Below, in pieces: positions 42,096 to 51,030 of a stretch of DNA of 64,000 bases (its first letter is position 1; each line of letters opens with the position of its first letter). This DNA is from an uncultured Lachnospiraceae bacterium (GTDB lineage: Bacteria; Bacillota; Clostridia; Lachnospirales; Lachnospiraceae): assembly GCA_910577675.1 (NCBI GenBank), contig CAJTOR010000006.1, positions 1-64,000 of the forward strand, read 5' to 3'. Below the pieces are notes generated by a model. It saw only the letters and a list, made by a program, of their open reading frames with translations, was not told the origin of the DNA and did no database searches. The position numbers and the translations under genes are program-made.

Positions 42096-42476
42096 TCAAG
42101 GCAAAAATCCTTCAAGCGCTTCAAGAAGCCCTATAATAACAGGGAGGCTCACCGCCATAATGGTCAGTTTTCCCGCCAGCTCCACCTGCCCCGCCACCGC
42201 GGAAAACCCCGCGTCCCGACACAGATCAGCCGCGAATTCAGCAAGGTAGGTAATTCCCACAATCCTGAGCAAAATGGGCAGGTACTCACTGCCCGCCCCG
42301 AGATATCCCTCAAGCCGCCCAATCGCCGTAAGGATCACTTCAAGTTTTGAAATACCGAATAAAAAAATCATCAGGCAGCCCGACATACTGATAAAAACCG
42401 CATACTCCGCTTTCTCATTCTTTAACAGCAGGGCGCAGAGCACCACCACAATCCCCGCCAGCGCAATCTTAACCAT
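42096..42476 (-). CDS. spoIIIAD: Stage III sporulation protein AD
   Basis: 126 residues, four predicted membrane segments. Starts MVKIALAGIVVVLCALLLK and contains YLPILLRIVGITYLAEFAAD, CRDAGFSAVAGQVELAGK, the family's conserved middle. ATG at 42476 follows AGGAGG. It lies ten bases after spoIIIAC. Confidence 0.94.
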   Translation of the reverse strand: MVKIALAGIVVVLCALLLKNEKAEYAVFISMSGCLMIFLFGISKLEVILTAIGRLEGYLGAGSEYLPILLRIVGITYLAEFAADLCRDAGFSAVAGQVELAGKLTIMAVSLPVIIGLLEALEGFLP

Positions 42477-42486
42477 CAAACCCCTC

Positions 42487-42681
42487 CTAAAGCGAAAAAA
42501 GCTTCTGTATTGTTTCAAATAATTCCGCGATATAGGGCACAATCCAGAACAAGACAACCAAAAGCCCCGCAAGACTAACCAGAAACGCCTGATCCTCCCG
42601 CCCGGAATGCTTTAAAATCTGGTTGAGTACCGATACTAAAATGCCGACCGCCGCAATTTTAAATATTAACTGAATGGTCAT
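42487..42681 (-). CDS. spoIIIAC: Stage III sporulation protein AC
   Basis: 64 residues with two membrane segments. The conserved VSVLNQILKHSGREDQAFL identifies SpoIIIAC. It follows spoIIIAB by 15 bases. Confidence 0.94.
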   Translation of the reverse strand: MTIQLIFKIAAVGILVSVLNQILKHSGREDQAFLVSLAGLLVVLFWIVPYIAELFETIQKLFSL

Positions 42682-42696
42682 ATCCTACCTCATTTC

Positions 42697-43215
42697 CTAC
42701 AGCAATAGTACCAGCAAAAAAATACCGGCAAGAATCCCCATGCGCTTTAAAAGCGCTGTCTTTTGCACATTTTCCCGGGCAAGCACATCAATTTCCTCCC
42801 CCGCCTGTTCAAGATACCAGTCAAATGCCGCCATTGTAAGCTCACCATCCATCTGCCCGCACATCCCGGAGAGCTGTTCTAAAAGTGCGATATCCTTCTT
42901 CTTTAGCGCGCTTTCTTTCGCACATTTTCTAAGTTCCTCACAAAACACCTGCTCGAAACTCCCGTCCTCATAGCGGTAGAGCCGCCTTGCAACCGCATCA
43001 AAAAAAGCAGCGAAATCACCCTGTTTTCTGCCCGCCATCAAAAAAGCTTCGGGCAGGCTGCTTTTGCGGTAGCGGATATCCCCCTGGATTAAGAGGAATG
43101 ATGCGTAAAGTGACCTTAACTGTTGCTCCCGCCTTTCCACCTCGGAGGCCGCAAAAAAACCAAAACCCGCACAAGCCAAAAGCACGGCAGCACTCCCGGC
43201 AATTTTCAAGAGCAT
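42697..43215 (-). CDS. spoIIIAB: Stage III sporulation protein AB
   Basis: 172 residues. N-terminal and C-terminal membrane segments (AAVLLACAGFGFFAA; ILAGIFLLVLLL) around a helical domain resembling T2SS F proteins (SLYASFLLIQGDIRYRKSSL, LPEAF). Its start overlaps the end of spoIIIAA by ten bases. It is thought to assist assembly of the SpoIIIA complex with the AA ATPase. Confidence 0.93.
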   Translation of the reverse strand: MLLKIAGSAAVLLACAGFGFFAASEVERREQQLRSLYASFLLIQGDIRYRKSSLPEAFLMAGRKQGDFAAFFDAVARRLYRYEDGSFEQVFCEELRKCAKESALKKKDIALLEQLSGMCGQMDGELTMAAFDWYLEQAGEEIDVLARENVQKTALLKRMGILAGIFLLVLLL

Positions 43216-44123
43216 AAACGCCTCCCCTCCCCGTCAAGCGCCTCCCTTATCCGTATCTTCCCATCCTTCTTACTAAGAATCAGGAAACGCCCGAAAATCC
43301 CGGAGCCGCAAATTTCTTTAAGCCCGGGCTTTGCCCTTAATTCCGACAACTCTTCCCCGTGCACGGTGGCTAACAGCTTGCAGCCGCAATGCACCGCATG
43401 CCGCAGAGCATAAAAATCCTCCTCCTTGCCAATCTCGTCCACCGCGATCACTTCCGGAGCCATGGAGCGGATCAAAAGCAGCATCCCCTCCGCTTTGGGA
43501 CAGCAGTCGAGCACGTCCGTGCGCATCCCCACATCAAACTGCGGAATCCCCATACTGCACGCCGCAATCTCGGAGCGCTCGTCCACCACGCCCACAGTCT
43601 TCCCCCCGTCGGAGAGCTGCCGCACCACATCGCGCAGCATCGTTGTCTTGCCACAGCCCGGCGGCGCAATAATCAGCGTGTTATGTATCCCGTCCCCCGC
43701 CTTAATATGGCGCATCAGCCCATCCGCACAGCCAGTAACCGGGTGGGCGAGCCTGATATTCAGGCAGGTAATATATTTCATCCCCCGAACCTGCCTGCCC
43801 TCAATTACCGCCTTTCCGCAGATTCCTACCCGGTGTCCGCCCGGCAGCGTAATATATCCCTGCCGCACTTCCTCCTCAAACGCGTATAGGGAATAATTGC
43901 TAATATATTCCATTGTTTCACAGATTTCATTTTTCCGTACAATATAGCCGGACTCCGCCCGCCGCGAGCACTGCCCCGCCCCGGTCACAAAGTATTCCCC
44001 GGACATGGTGTGAAGCAGCAGGGGCTTTTCCGCCCTCAAACGTATCTCAAAAATATTTTTTGCATCCAATTTTCTAAGGATTGTCCTTAAATTTGCCGCC
44101 AAAATTTTCAGTACCGTTTCCAT
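43206..44123 (-). CDS. spoIIIAA: Stage III sporulation protein AA (secretion-type ATPase)
   Basis: 305 residues. Walker A LIIAPPGCGKTTMLRDVVRQ, then GVVDERSEIAACSMGIPQ, Walker B-like VIAVDEIGKEEDF and the downstream VHCGCKLLATVHGE. Related to T2SS/T4P ATPases and thought to power the SpoIIIA-SpoIIQ channel. First gene of the spoIIIA operon (AA to AH, reading right to left). The upstream 180 bases should contain a mother-cell sigma-E promoter, which I did not place. Confidence 0.95.
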   Translation of the reverse strand: METVLKILAANLRTILRKLDAKNIFEIRLRAEKPLLLHTMSGEYFVTGAGQCSRRAESGYIVRKNEICETMEYISNYSLYAFEEEVRQGYITLPGGHRVGICGKAVIEGRQVRGMKYITCLNIRLAHPVTGCADGLMRHIKAGDGIHNTLIIAPPGCGKTTMLRDVVRQLSDGGKTVGVVDERSEIAACSMGIPQFDVGMRTDVLDCCPKAEGMLLLIRSMAPEVIAVDEIGKEEDFYALRHAVHCGCKLLATVHGEELSELRAKPGLKEICGSGIFGRFLILSKKDGKIRIREALDGEGRRLCS

Positions 44124-44235
44124 GGCATCCCCCCAACTGTTGTGCTTGTCTAAATATATGTTTGTCCGCGGGGAATATGCCGCTTTTTTTGCATACGGGT
44201 GATCTCCGTTTTTAACCTATCATATGAAATTTCCT

Positions 44236-44264
44236 TTGACTTGAATTTTACAATGCAATATGCT
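44236..44264 (+). promoter_or_regulatory. Promoter of the aroE-like gene
   Basis: TTGACT (44236-44241), 17 bases, TATGCT (44259-44264). The predicted transcript starts about 50 bases before the ATG. Confidence 0.6.
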
Positions 44265-44323
44265 AGACTTGTGTAAGTCAAACTGTGAAATAACTTTAAA
44301 ATCAAATGAAACTGGAGGAGATT

Positions 44324-45097
44324 ATGGAATACGGACTGATCGGTGAGAAATTAGGGCACAGCTACTCAAAACAAATCCATGCTGAATTTGCAGATTACCA
44401 TTATGAGCTGCTGCCGTTAACCGGGGAAGAATTCCCGGTATTTATGGAGAAAAAAGACTTTCGGGCAATCAATGTGACCGTCCCATACAAGCGCTGCGTC
44501 CTCCCATACCTGTCTTTTCTTGACCCGCTCGCAAAGCGTATCGGTGCAGTAAACACCATAGTAAACCGGGATGGCAGTCTGTACGGCTACAATACGGATT
44601 ACTATGGCTTTCTATACCTGCTTGATAAAAACGGGATTTCGGTCAAAAACAAAAAGGTTCTCGTGCTTGGGAACGGCGGCGTGGCACAGCCGGTTTTTCT
44701 GGCACTTTCCGAGCGCGGTGCCGGGGAAGTGATAACCGTAAAACACAGGGCTGGGGACGGTGTCCTCACTTACGCGCAGGCAGCCGCAATGCACGCAGAT
44801 GCAGATATTATCATTAATGCAAGCCCCGTCGGCATGTTCCCGGATGTGGATGCCACGCCGATTGACCTTACCCCCTACAAAAATCTTAGCGCCGCGGTCG
44901 ATATTATCGCAAACCCAAGAAAGACGCGCTTTCTTCTTGAGGCAGAAAAAGAGGGGATAAAAACGGCGGACGGGCTCTCCATGCTTGTTGCACAGGCAAA
45001 ATATGCAGTTGAACTCTTTCTTAATATTACAATTGACGACGCAAAAATTGCACCGGTTGAGGAAAAGATTGCCCTTTCCATGGAACAAAAGAACTGA
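44324..45097 (+). CDS. aroE: Shikimate dehydrogenase
   Basis: 257 residues. Reduces 3-dehydroshikimate with NADPH. The substrate motif LGHSYSKQIHAEF, catalytic Lys in NVTVPYKRCVLP, NTIVNRDGSLYGYNTDYYGF and the nucleotide-binding VLGNGGVAQPV are visible. ATG at 44324 follows GGAGGAG; a frame start at 44306 lies before this site. It stands alone on the plus strand between spoIIIAA and efp, while other shikimate genes (aroQ, aroK) lie in the facing operon. It could be the quinate/shikimate type (YdiB-like), but the pathway context favours AroE. Confidence 0.9.
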   Translation: MEYGLIGEKLGHSYSKQIHAEFADYHYELLPLTGEEFPVFMEKKDFRAINVTVPYKRCVLPYLSFLDPLAKRIGAVNTIVNRDGSLYGYNTDYYGFLYLLDKNGISVKNKKVLVLGNGGVAQPVFLALSERGAGEVITVKHRAGDGVLTYAQAAAMHADADIIINASPVGMFPDVDATPIDLTPYKNLSAAVDIIANPRKTRFLLEAEKEGIKTADGLSMLVAQAKYAVELFLNITIDDAKIAPVEEKIALSMEQKN

Positions 45098-45145
45098 AGG
45101 TAATATATGGGAAAATATAGAAAAATATAGAAAAAACAGTAAAAT

Positions 45146-45200
45146 ATGGAGGAGCCATCTGGCAGATTGTTTTATGCCAGATGGCTCCTCCATATTTTTT
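45146..45200. terminator. Strong bidirectional terminator between aroE and efp
   Basis: Perfect 19-bp stem ATGGAGGAGCCATCTGGCA with its complement, ten-base loop, then ATTTTTT on the plus strand. Confidence 0.9.
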
Positions 45201-45222
45201 AACTACCCAAAGCGTCCAATTC

Positions 45223-45780
45223 TTATACGCGCTTCATATACTCCCCGGTTCTTGTATCGATCTGGATCTTGTCCCCCTGGTTTACAAACAGCGGTACATA
45301 AACCGTAGCGCCGGTTTCCACCACCGCCGGCTTCGTAGCCCCCTGTGCCGTATCACCCTTAAATCCCGGCTCGGTTTCCGTGATCTCAAGCTCCACAAAA
45401 AGCGGCGGCTCGATCGAAAATACCTGTCCCTGGTGGGAAAGCATCTTCACCATCTCGTTCTCTTTCACGAACTTCAATGTATCGCCAACCTGCTCCTGGG
45501 TCATCCCAATCTGGTCAAATGTTTCCACATTCATAAAATTATAGAAATCACCGTCATTGTAGAGGTACTGCATGTCCGTCCTCTCAATATGCGCCTGCGG
45601 GTACTTCTCCGTCGGGCGGAAAGTCTTCTCAATCACACCGCCGTTCTTAATATCCTTTAATTTCGTCCTTACAAACGCGGCACCTTTCCCCGGCTTCACA
45701 TGCTGGAACTCAATAACCTGGTACACTGCATTATCAATTTCCAGTGTAATGCCGTTTCTAAAATCGCCTGCTGATACCAT
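45223..45780 (-). CDS. efp: Elongation factor P
   Basis: 185 residues, normal length. N-terminal KOW-like domain with the tip loop KPGKGAAFVRTKLK, where the conserved Lys or its equivalent is modified in many species, and two OB folds (EVEITETEPGFKGDTAQGA, TGATVYVPLFVNQGDKI). It relieves ribosomes stalled at polyproline. ATG follows AAGGAGGAA. Last gene of the yqeG-aroK-aroQ-efp run. Confidence 0.96.
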   Translation of the reverse strand: MVSAGDFRNGITLEIDNAVYQVIEFQHVKPGKGAAFVRTKLKDIKNGGVIEKTFRPTEKYPQAHIERTDMQYLYNDGDFYNFMNVETFDQIGMTQEQVGDTLKFVKENEMVKMLSHQGQVFSIEPPLFVELEITETEPGFKGDTAQGATKPAVVETGATVYVPLFVNQGDKIQIDTRTGEYMKRV

Positions 45781-45910
45781 ATGAAAAATTCCTCCTTAAA
45801 ATTAACTACCACATAGTCTATATGATTTTGCCGAAATTTTCAACTATTTTTTTTCAGAATTTTGTCCTTCCTGCGCGAAACCCGCCAAAAGTCCGTATAC
45901 AAAACCCCTC

Positions 45911-46348
45911 TCAGTCAATGCGCATCCCGATTAATGCATCAATTGCAAGCAGGTATCCCTGCATGCCAAGCCCGACCATCTGACCGGTGCAAACCGGGGC
46001 GATCACGGAAGTATGGCGGAATTCCTCCCTCTTATGGATATTGGAAATATGCACCTCGATCACCGGGCAGGTAAGCGATACCAGCGCGTCGCGTATTGCA
46101 TAGCTATAATGCGTATAAGCGCCCGGGTTAATCACAATGCCGTCCACCTTGTCACGGTATGCATCCTGAATCCGGTCAATCAGCTCCCCCTCACTGTTGC
46201 TCTGGAAAACTTCCAGCTCAATATTGCGGGACTTCGCCTTATCCTCCAGTGTCTGGAGCAGATAGGAATAATCCTTATTTCCATAAATTCCCTTTTCCCT
46301 CACCCCAAGAAAATTAAGGTTCGGCCCGTTCAGCACTAAAATTTTCAT
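45911..46348 (-). CDS. aroQ: 3-dehydroquinate dehydratase, type II
   Basis: 145 residues, the size of type II enzymes. LVLNGPNLNFLGVREKGIYG at the N-terminus with the catalytic Tyr/Arg lid, GIVINPGAYTHYSYAIRDAL and VIEVHISNIHKREEFRH with the conserved His. Third step of chorismate synthesis. Lies 62 bases after aroK. Confidence 0.95.
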   Translation of the reverse strand: MKILVLNGPNLNFLGVREKGIYGNKDYSYLLQTLEDKAKSRNIELEVFQSNSEGELIDRIQDAYRDKVDGIVINPGAYTHYSYAIRDALVSLTCPVIEVHISNIHKREEFRHTSVIAPVCTGQMVGLGMQGYLLAIDALIGMRID

Positions 46349-46410
46349 TTTTCTTTTCCCCTTTCCTTCCGGTCACGTATTGTCAGGCGGCGCTTTATTA
46401 TCTTCCACAC

Positions 46411-46923
46411 TCAGATTAATGCCACCTGTTCAATCTCCTTTATTATCTCATAAAAGGACTTCCCGTCCGTTTCGAGCATGTAATGGGCTGCCGCCCCGTA
46501 GAGCGGCATGCGCTCCTTTAGCAGGCAATGCACCCTCTCCTTTAAGTCCCCCCCCGCCAAAAGCGGTCTGGTTGTATCCCCCGAAAGTCTTTTTATGGTT
46601 TCCTCCTCAGACGCTTTCAGATAAATAACCGTACCAATCTCCCTCAAAAGTTCCGCATTCCTTGAAAAAAGCGGCATCCCGCCCCCCGTTGCGAGCACCG
46701 TTCTTGTAAGTTTCTCTAAGAGGTCACTTAAAAGCATGGTTTCCCGCCTTCGAAACTCTGTTTCCCCCTCTTTTTCAAAGAACTCCCCGATGGTACAGCC
46801 AAATTCTTCCTCTAGCAGCTGGTCGGTATCAAGGAAATTATAATGTAACGCCCTTGAAAGCTTCCCGCCCACGCTGGTTTTGCCGCTGCCCATAAAACCT
46901 ATCAGTACAATATTATTCTTCAT
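46411..46923 (-). CDS. aroK: Shikimate kinase
   Basis: 170 residues. P-loop IGFMGSGKTSVGGKL, DTDQLLEEEFGCTIGEFFE with the shikimate-binding Asp, FRRRE and LATGGGMPLF, and the lid GDTTRPLL. Fifth step of chorismate synthesis. Its ATG shares an A with the stop TGA of yqeG, so the two are translationally coupled. Confidence 0.94.
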   Translation of the reverse strand: MKNNIVLIGFMGSGKTSVGGKLSRALHYNFLDTDQLLEEEFGCTIGEFFEKEGETEFRRRETMLLSDLLEKLTRTVLATGGGMPLFSRNAELLREIGTVIYLKASEEETIKRLSGDTTRPLLAGGDLKERVHCLLKERMPLYGAAAHYMLETDGKSFYEIIKEIEQVALI

Positions 46924-47435
46924 CAGCCCTTCCCCGCCTTCCTGCATGCCCTCCGGTAAAAAAACAGCACGATGCGCTCGAGTTTCCGCTTCAGCACAAT
47001 CTGTATTTCCTCCCGTTTTGCCAGGGGCTTTACGAGATAAGCGTAAATCCCCGCGCGCTTTGCACCCCAGATATCGGTAAAAAGCTGGTCGCCGACAAAC
47101 ACCGTGGTTAAAGGCTCAGTCCCCATGCGCTCCATCGCGCGGATATAATTTTTCGGCGAGGGCTTTTTCGCCTTGCAGATATACCCCGCCCCAATCTCTT
47201 TGTTAAAACAAGAAACCCGCTCCTCATCATTGTTTGACAGAAACATTATGCGAAACCCAATCTTTTTCAGGCGCTCCATCAGCGCAAGAACCTGGCTCGT
47301 CGCATCCGCGCCATGCCCGGTTAAAGTATTGTCAATATCGAACAAAAGCCCCCGCACCCCGCGCCCATATAATTCTTCATACGGAATCTCCCACGCTGAT
47401 TCCACCGCTTCATCCGGGTAAAATTTTTTAAACAT
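46923..47435 (-). CDS. YqeG-family HAD phosphatase
   Basis: 170 residues. HAD IIIA fold with the nucleophile in LLFDIDNTLTGHG (the usual DNTL core), Ser/Thr motif FLSNNDEERV, Lys in AKKPSPKN and VFVGDQLFTDIWGAKRAG. The substrate is unknown; YqeG of related species is described as a phosphatidylglycerophosphate phosphatase-like protein, so that role is possible. ATG at 47435 is favoured by AGGGAAGC and by the promoter 33 bases upstream, which rules out the longer frame from 47504. Confidence 0.88.
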   Translation of the reverse strand: MFKKFYPDEAVESAWEIPYEELYGRGVRGLLFDIDNTLTGHGADATSQVLALMERLKKIGFRIMFLSNNDEERVSCFNKEIGAGYICKAKKPSPKNYIRAMERMGTEPLTTVFVGDQLFTDIWGAKRAGIYAYLVKPLAKREEIQIVLKRKLERIVLFFYRRACRKAGKG

Positions 47436-47475
47436 GCTTCCCTGCTTTCCTGCTATAACGCAATGCTCTTGTCCT

Positions 47476-47504
47476 ATTATAAACGATCCTGGCAAAAAGA
47501 GCAA
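47476..47504 (-). promoter_or_regulatory. Promoter of the yqeG-aroK-aroQ-efp operon
   Basis: On the minus strand TTGCTC (47504-47499), 17 bases, TATAAT (47481-47476). Predicted start about 33 bases before the yqeG ATG. Confidence 0.7.
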
Positions 47505-47574
47505 GAAAATTTCTTCCCCCTACCATATATAAAACTTTATCAAGCCAAAACCTGAAAAGAATCCTATTATTTCC

Positions 47575-47603
47575 TTGATTCCCAAAATCAGATGGATTAT
47601 AAT
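47575..47603 (+). promoter_or_regulatory. Promoter of the SDR gene
   Basis: TTGATT (47575-47580), 17 bases, TATAAT (47598-47603). Confidence 0.65.
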
Positions 47604-47672
47604 AAAAGGCAGGAAGCCACTGGAAAATATGTACGGTTTCACTTTTAAGGATTACTTAATGGAGGTTGTACG

Positions 47673-48479
47673 ATGAATGATTTTGCTAAAAATTTCTCCC
47701 TTGAGGGAAAGACCGCGCTGATTACCGGTGCATCTTACGGTATCGGTTTTGCGATTGCAAAAGCCTATGCCGAAGCGGGTGCGACAATTGTATTTAACGA
47801 TATCAATCAGGAACTTGTAGACCGTGGTCTGAAAGCTTACGACGAATGTGGTATCAAAGCGCACGGCTACGTATGCGATGTTACGGATGAAACAGCGGTC
47901 AATGCGCTGGTTGCAACGGTAGAAAAGGAAATCGGTGTGATTGATATCCTGGTGAACAATGCCGGGATTATAAAGCGCATCCCGATGTGCGAAATGACTG
48001 CGGAACAGTTCCGGCAGGTGATCGACGTTGATCTGAACGCACCTTTTATAGTATCGAAGGCTGTAATCCCATCGATGATTAAGAAAGGACACGGAAAAAT
48101 TATCAATATCTGTTCCATGATGAGCGAACTTGGCCGCGAAACGGTTTCCGCCTACGCTGCCGCAAAGGGCGGGCTCAAAATGTTAACCAGAAATATTGCC
48201 TCCGAGTACGGTGAATTTAATATCCAGTGCAACGGCATCGGTCCCGGCTATATCGCCACCCCGCAGACTGCACCGCTCAGGGAAATCCAGCCGGACGGCT
48301 CCCGCCATCCGTTCGACCAGTTTATTATCGCAAAAACTCCTGCTGCCCGCTGGGGTGAAGCCGAAGACCTGCAAGGACCTGCCATCTTCCTCGCATCGGA
48401 CGCGTCAAATTTTGTCAACGGACACATCCTGTACGTTGACGGCGGTATCCTTGCCTATATCGGAAAACAGCCACAGTAA
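47673..48479 (+). CDS. SDR oxidoreductase, gluconate 5-dehydrogenase-like
   Basis: 268 residues. Rossmann motif ALITGASYGIGFAIAKAYAE, NNAG in LVNNAGIIKRIPM, catalytic Ser in NICSMMSEL, YxxxK in SAYAAAKGGLKML, and the C-terminal VNGHILYVDGGILAYIG typical of the KduD/IdnO group. It likely interconverts a keto-sugar acid (5-ketogluconate or 2-deoxy-5-keto-gluconate) with its alcohol using NAD(P). ATG follows GGAGG. It is transcribed alone, so the sugar is not indicated by context. Confidence 0.87.
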   Translation: MNDFAKNFSLEGKTALITGASYGIGFAIAKAYAEAGATIVFNDINQELVDRGLKAYDECGIKAHGYVCDVTDETAVNALVATVEKEIGVIDILVNNAGIIKRIPMCEMTAEQFRQVIDVDLNAPFIVSKAVIPSMIKKGHGKIINICSMMSELGRETVSAYAAAKGGLKMLTRNIASEYGEFNIQCNGIGPGYIATPQTAPLREIQPDGSRHPFDQFIIAKTPAARWGEAEDLQGPAIFLASDASNFVNGHILYVDGGILAYIGKQPQ

Positions 48480-48580
48480 TTTAAATATGTTTTTATCAGA
48501 ATATTATTACAAAAACAAAATAGTTTTATTAAAAATATTATAGTATAACAACATCTTATCTACCTTAGCTGACAGAAATA

Positions 48581-48631
48581 AAAAATCCCGTTAAACGCTG
48601 ATCTTAAAGACCTGCGTTTAACGGGATTTTT
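48581..48631. terminator. Terminator between the SDR and patatin genes
   Basis: AAAAATCCCGTTAAACGC / GCGTTTAACGGGATTTTT, a perfect 18-bp stem with a 15-base loop; works on both strands. Confidence 0.9.
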
Positions 48632-48679
48632 ACGATTTCCCCTCTAAACCGCTGTGTCCCTCCCCCGGTTAAAAATTTT

Positions 48680-49534
48680 TCACCTTGAGAGATACTCCTC
48701 CATCGCTTTCATCCGCTCCTGCATCATGGAACATCCCTCGTCGTAGAGTCTTTTGAGCCGTTCCACATCCTTTTCAATCCTTGAAATTAAGACCGGCTTT
48801 TTCGGGCGGATCACAAAGAGCCTGCCCTCCCGCTCAAGTTCCGAAATCTCCTTCTGCATTGCATTGTAATTCTCCGGCACCCCGATCAGACGTTTTACCA
48901 GGGTAGGATACTTTCTATAGTACCTGGCATAAGTGAGTTTCATCGCCTTTGAGGTCGGGGGTTTTTCATACCCCGCCTGTCTGGTCAGCACAAGCACAAC
49001 TTTGTTATAGCCCTGTTCCATCGCACGCCGGTAAGCAATCGGCACCGAAATCCCGCCGTCAAGATAGCGCTTCCCGTTTAAGTGTATCATGGAGGAAATG
49101 ACCGGCATACTGCTTGAGGCTGCGGATGCCCGCATAATCTCCGCCTCCCTGCCCTTCTCGAAATACTCTGCCTCCCCCGTCTCACAGTCCGTCGCAACCA
49201 CTTCAAAGCGCTGCCCCGACGCAAAAAATGTGCGCGCGTCAAACGGCACCAGCTCATCCGAAAGTTCTCCGAACAGGAAACGGAAATTAAAAATACCGCC
49301 GTTGCTCACAATATTCCTCACGCCGAGATAGCGCGGGTCATTCACATAATCAAGGTTGATATCCCGGCTGCGCCCTTTCTGTTTCGAAATATAATTAATT
49401 CCATTTAAGGAGCCGGCAGAAACCCCATTTACATACGCAAATTCAATTTCCCGCTCCATCAGCTCATCCAGCACGCCCGCCGTAAACATTCCGCGCAGCG
49501 CGCCGCCCTCCAGTACCAAAGCTGCATCTAGCAT
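48680..49534 (-). CDS. Patatin-like phospholipase
   Basis: About 284 residues. Oxyanion motif LVLEGGALRGMFTAGVLD, nucleophile elbow VNGVSAGSLNG (GxSxG) and the catalytic Asp in YLDGGISVPIAYRRA, as in RssA-type bacterial patatins. It should hydrolyse acyl esters of lipids in the cytoplasm. ATG at 49534 has a G-rich stretch 11 bases upstream. It starts four bases after the CYTH gene ends, so the two form an operon. Confidence 0.9.
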   Translation of the reverse strand: MLDAALVLEGGALRGMFTAGVLDELMEREIEFAYVNGVSAGSLNGINYISKQKGRSRDINLDYVNDPRYLGVRNIVSNGGIFNFRFLFGELSDELVPFDARTFFASGQRFEVVATDCETGEAEYFEKGREAEIMRASAASSSMPVISSMIHLNGKRYLDGGISVPIAYRRAMEQGYNKVVLVLTRQAGYEKPPTSKAMKLTYARYYRKYPTLVKRLIGVPENYNAMQKEISELEREGRLFVIRPKKPVLISRIEKDVERLKRLYDEGCSMMQERMKAMEEYLSR

Positions 49535-49538
49535 AAAA

Positions 49539-50039
49539 CTATAAATCCCCCCCAAAACATTTTTTCCACTCCTCAAAGCTTTTTACTTCGGACAGGTAGG
49601 CGTTGCTGAACGCCTCCTCGCAGCTCACATCCCTGCCGAACCACTCAGGGGGCTCAAACGCCTTAGCCTCCGCCTCAGTTTCAAATTCTACCTCCACAAA
49701 GACCAGACCATAAAGCCCGCCCTCAAACACATCAAGTTCCGCCCGCTTCCCACCGTCAAGCGGAAGGACATAGCGGGTTTTCATAACAAGCTCCCCGTCA
49801 ATCTTTTCCTTTAAGTGGATGTAGGCTTCCGCTGTCAGAGGCAGCTCAACTTCCTCATTTTTTATAGCAATATCCTGCGAAAGACCGGCTCTCGACTTAT
49901 AGGTCAAAATATAGTCCACATTGCTTTTCCTTATCCGCACCACAGGTTTTCGGCAGAGATATCCCTGCTCAATCTTTTTTACCTGTGCCCCGGAAAGATC
50001 CGGCATAAATTTCACCAAATATTTTCTCTCAATTTCCAC
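49539..50039 (-). CDS. CYTH domain protein (triphosphate tunnel enzyme family)
   Basis: 166 residues. It begins with the signature EIERKYLV, and alternating charged strands follow (RIRKSNVDYILTYKSR; KTRYVLPLDGGKRAELDVFE; FVEVEFETEAEA) forming the tunnel. Members hydrolyse tripolyphosphate or thiamine triphosphate; which is used here cannot be told. First gene of a two-gene operon with the patatin gene. Confidence 0.92.
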   Translation of the reverse strand: MEIERKYLVKFMPDLSGAQVKKIEQGYLCRKPVVRIRKSNVDYILTYKSRAGLSQDIAIKNEEVELPLTAEAYIHLKEKIDGELVMKTRYVLPLDGGKRAELDVFEGGLYGLVFVEVEFETEAEAKAFEPPEWFGRDVSCEEAFSNAYLSEVKSFEEWKKCFGGDL

Positions 50040-50148
50040 AATCCCCCATCCTTTCCATTGTTTTTGTCCCCGCCCCCCATGTATAAATTATAGCTACACG
50101 CAGATAATATTCTTACTTTTTAAGGACATTTCACCCTAGGAGGCTGAT

Positions 50149-50547
50149 ATGAAAAAAAATTTTGTTACTGATTTTATGCGCTGCGGCGCTTCCGGCTGGT
50201 GTATGGAATGTATGTGGACCGGCATGGATTCCATTTTTTTCCATAAAGACCGACAGCTCTCCTGCCGCACTTCTGTCTGGATGTTCCCCATATACGGTAT
50301 GGCAGCCTGCTTCTCCCCCATGTGCAAAAAGCTGGGGAAGCATAATTCTTTTATACGCGGCACAGTCTATATGCTTTGCATTTACGCCGCGGAATATACC
50401 ACTGGTTCCCTCCTTAAAAAATGGGATGCCTGCCCCTGGGATTACAGCAGGTCAAAATGGAATTACCGCGGTCTAATCCGCTTTGATTATGCGCCTGCCT
50501 GGTTCTGTGCCGGGCTATTTTATGAAAAGCTTCTGGGGCGTGTATAA
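50149..50547 (+). CDS. Small membrane protein, putative ABC-transporter permease-like (CmpB type)
   Basis: 132 residues. The sequence GASGWCMECMWTGMDSI matches the G-x-x-G-W-x-x-E-x-x-W pattern of the ABC_trans_CmpB family, followed by hydrophobic stretches (SVWMFPIYGMAACF, YMLCIYAAEYTTG) and a Trp-rich end WDYSRSKWNYRGLIRFDYAP. Despite the family name, no transporter activity is established. ATG follows AGGAGG. Transcribed alone on the plus strand; rich in Cys for its size. Confidence 0.75.
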   Translation: MKKNFVTDFMRCGASGWCMECMWTGMDSIFFHKDRQLSCRTSVWMFPIYGMAACFSPMCKKLGKHNSFIRGTVYMLCIYAAEYTTGSLLKKWDACPWDYSRSKWNYRGLIRFDYAPAWFCAGLFYEKLLGRV

Positions 50548-50571
50548 AATCCACGCCCCAGACAGCTTTTT
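50525..50571. terminator. Terminator overlapping the stop of the small membrane protein gene
   Basis: AAAAGCTTCTGGGGCGTG pairs with CACGCCCCAGACAGCTTTT with one bulge, followed by T. The stem includes the last codons and also lies six bases after the PH-domain gene on the other strand. Confidence 0.8.
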
Positions 50572-50576
50572 AAGGT

Positions 50577-50999
50577 CTAATCATTATCCTCATCCTCCGA
50601 ATCATCGTTCCCCACGTCCACATTGTAACGTGTCCTGCGGCGCAGTCTTGCTTCTTCTGAAGCGTGGATGATATATTCCTTGATCTCCTTTGAATTCCTG
50701 ATATGTTTTAGTTCAAGCGTCGGGTCTGTGGTATCCCCCGTATAGCAGATAACAGTGCCAAGCTTGAACATCCGCTCCATCATGGAGCGGGTTAAGCGCA
50801 CATCCTGCACTTTATACATATATGCATCATCCTCGGTCGTTGTCAAAAAACCCCTGCGGATATTAATCTTTTCCTGGCTGATCGAATATTTTGTGAAATA
50901 CAGCGGAAGCCCCAAAAACTTTGTTCTCTTCTTCTCGATATAAGCAAACTCGGAACCGCTCCCCCTGTTTTCCATTATCCCCTCGTTTTCCTGTCCCAT
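50577..50999 (-). CDS. Bacterial PH-domain protein (bPH2-like)
   Basis: About 140 residues. The middle TKFLGLPLYFTKYSISQEKI, INIRRGFLTTTEDDAYMYKV and VQDVRLTRSMMERMFKLGTV is typical of the bacterial PH (DUF304-type) domain; there are no membrane segments, unlike many members. The tail is acidic (DDSEDEDND). ATG at 50999 is seven bases after GGAGG. Role unknown. It follows the lipoprotein gene by about 30 bases, so the two may be co-transcribed. Confidence 0.75.
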   Translation of the reverse strand: MGQENEGIMENRGSGSEFAYIEKKRTKFLGLPLYFTKYSISQEKINIRRGFLTTTEDDAYMYKVQDVRLTRSMMERMFKLGTVICYTGDTTDPTLELKHIRNSKEIKEYIIHASEEARLRRRTRYNVDVGNDDSEDEDND

Positions 51000-51030
51000 G
51001 AACATTCCTCCATTCTTTAGAATACCCGCA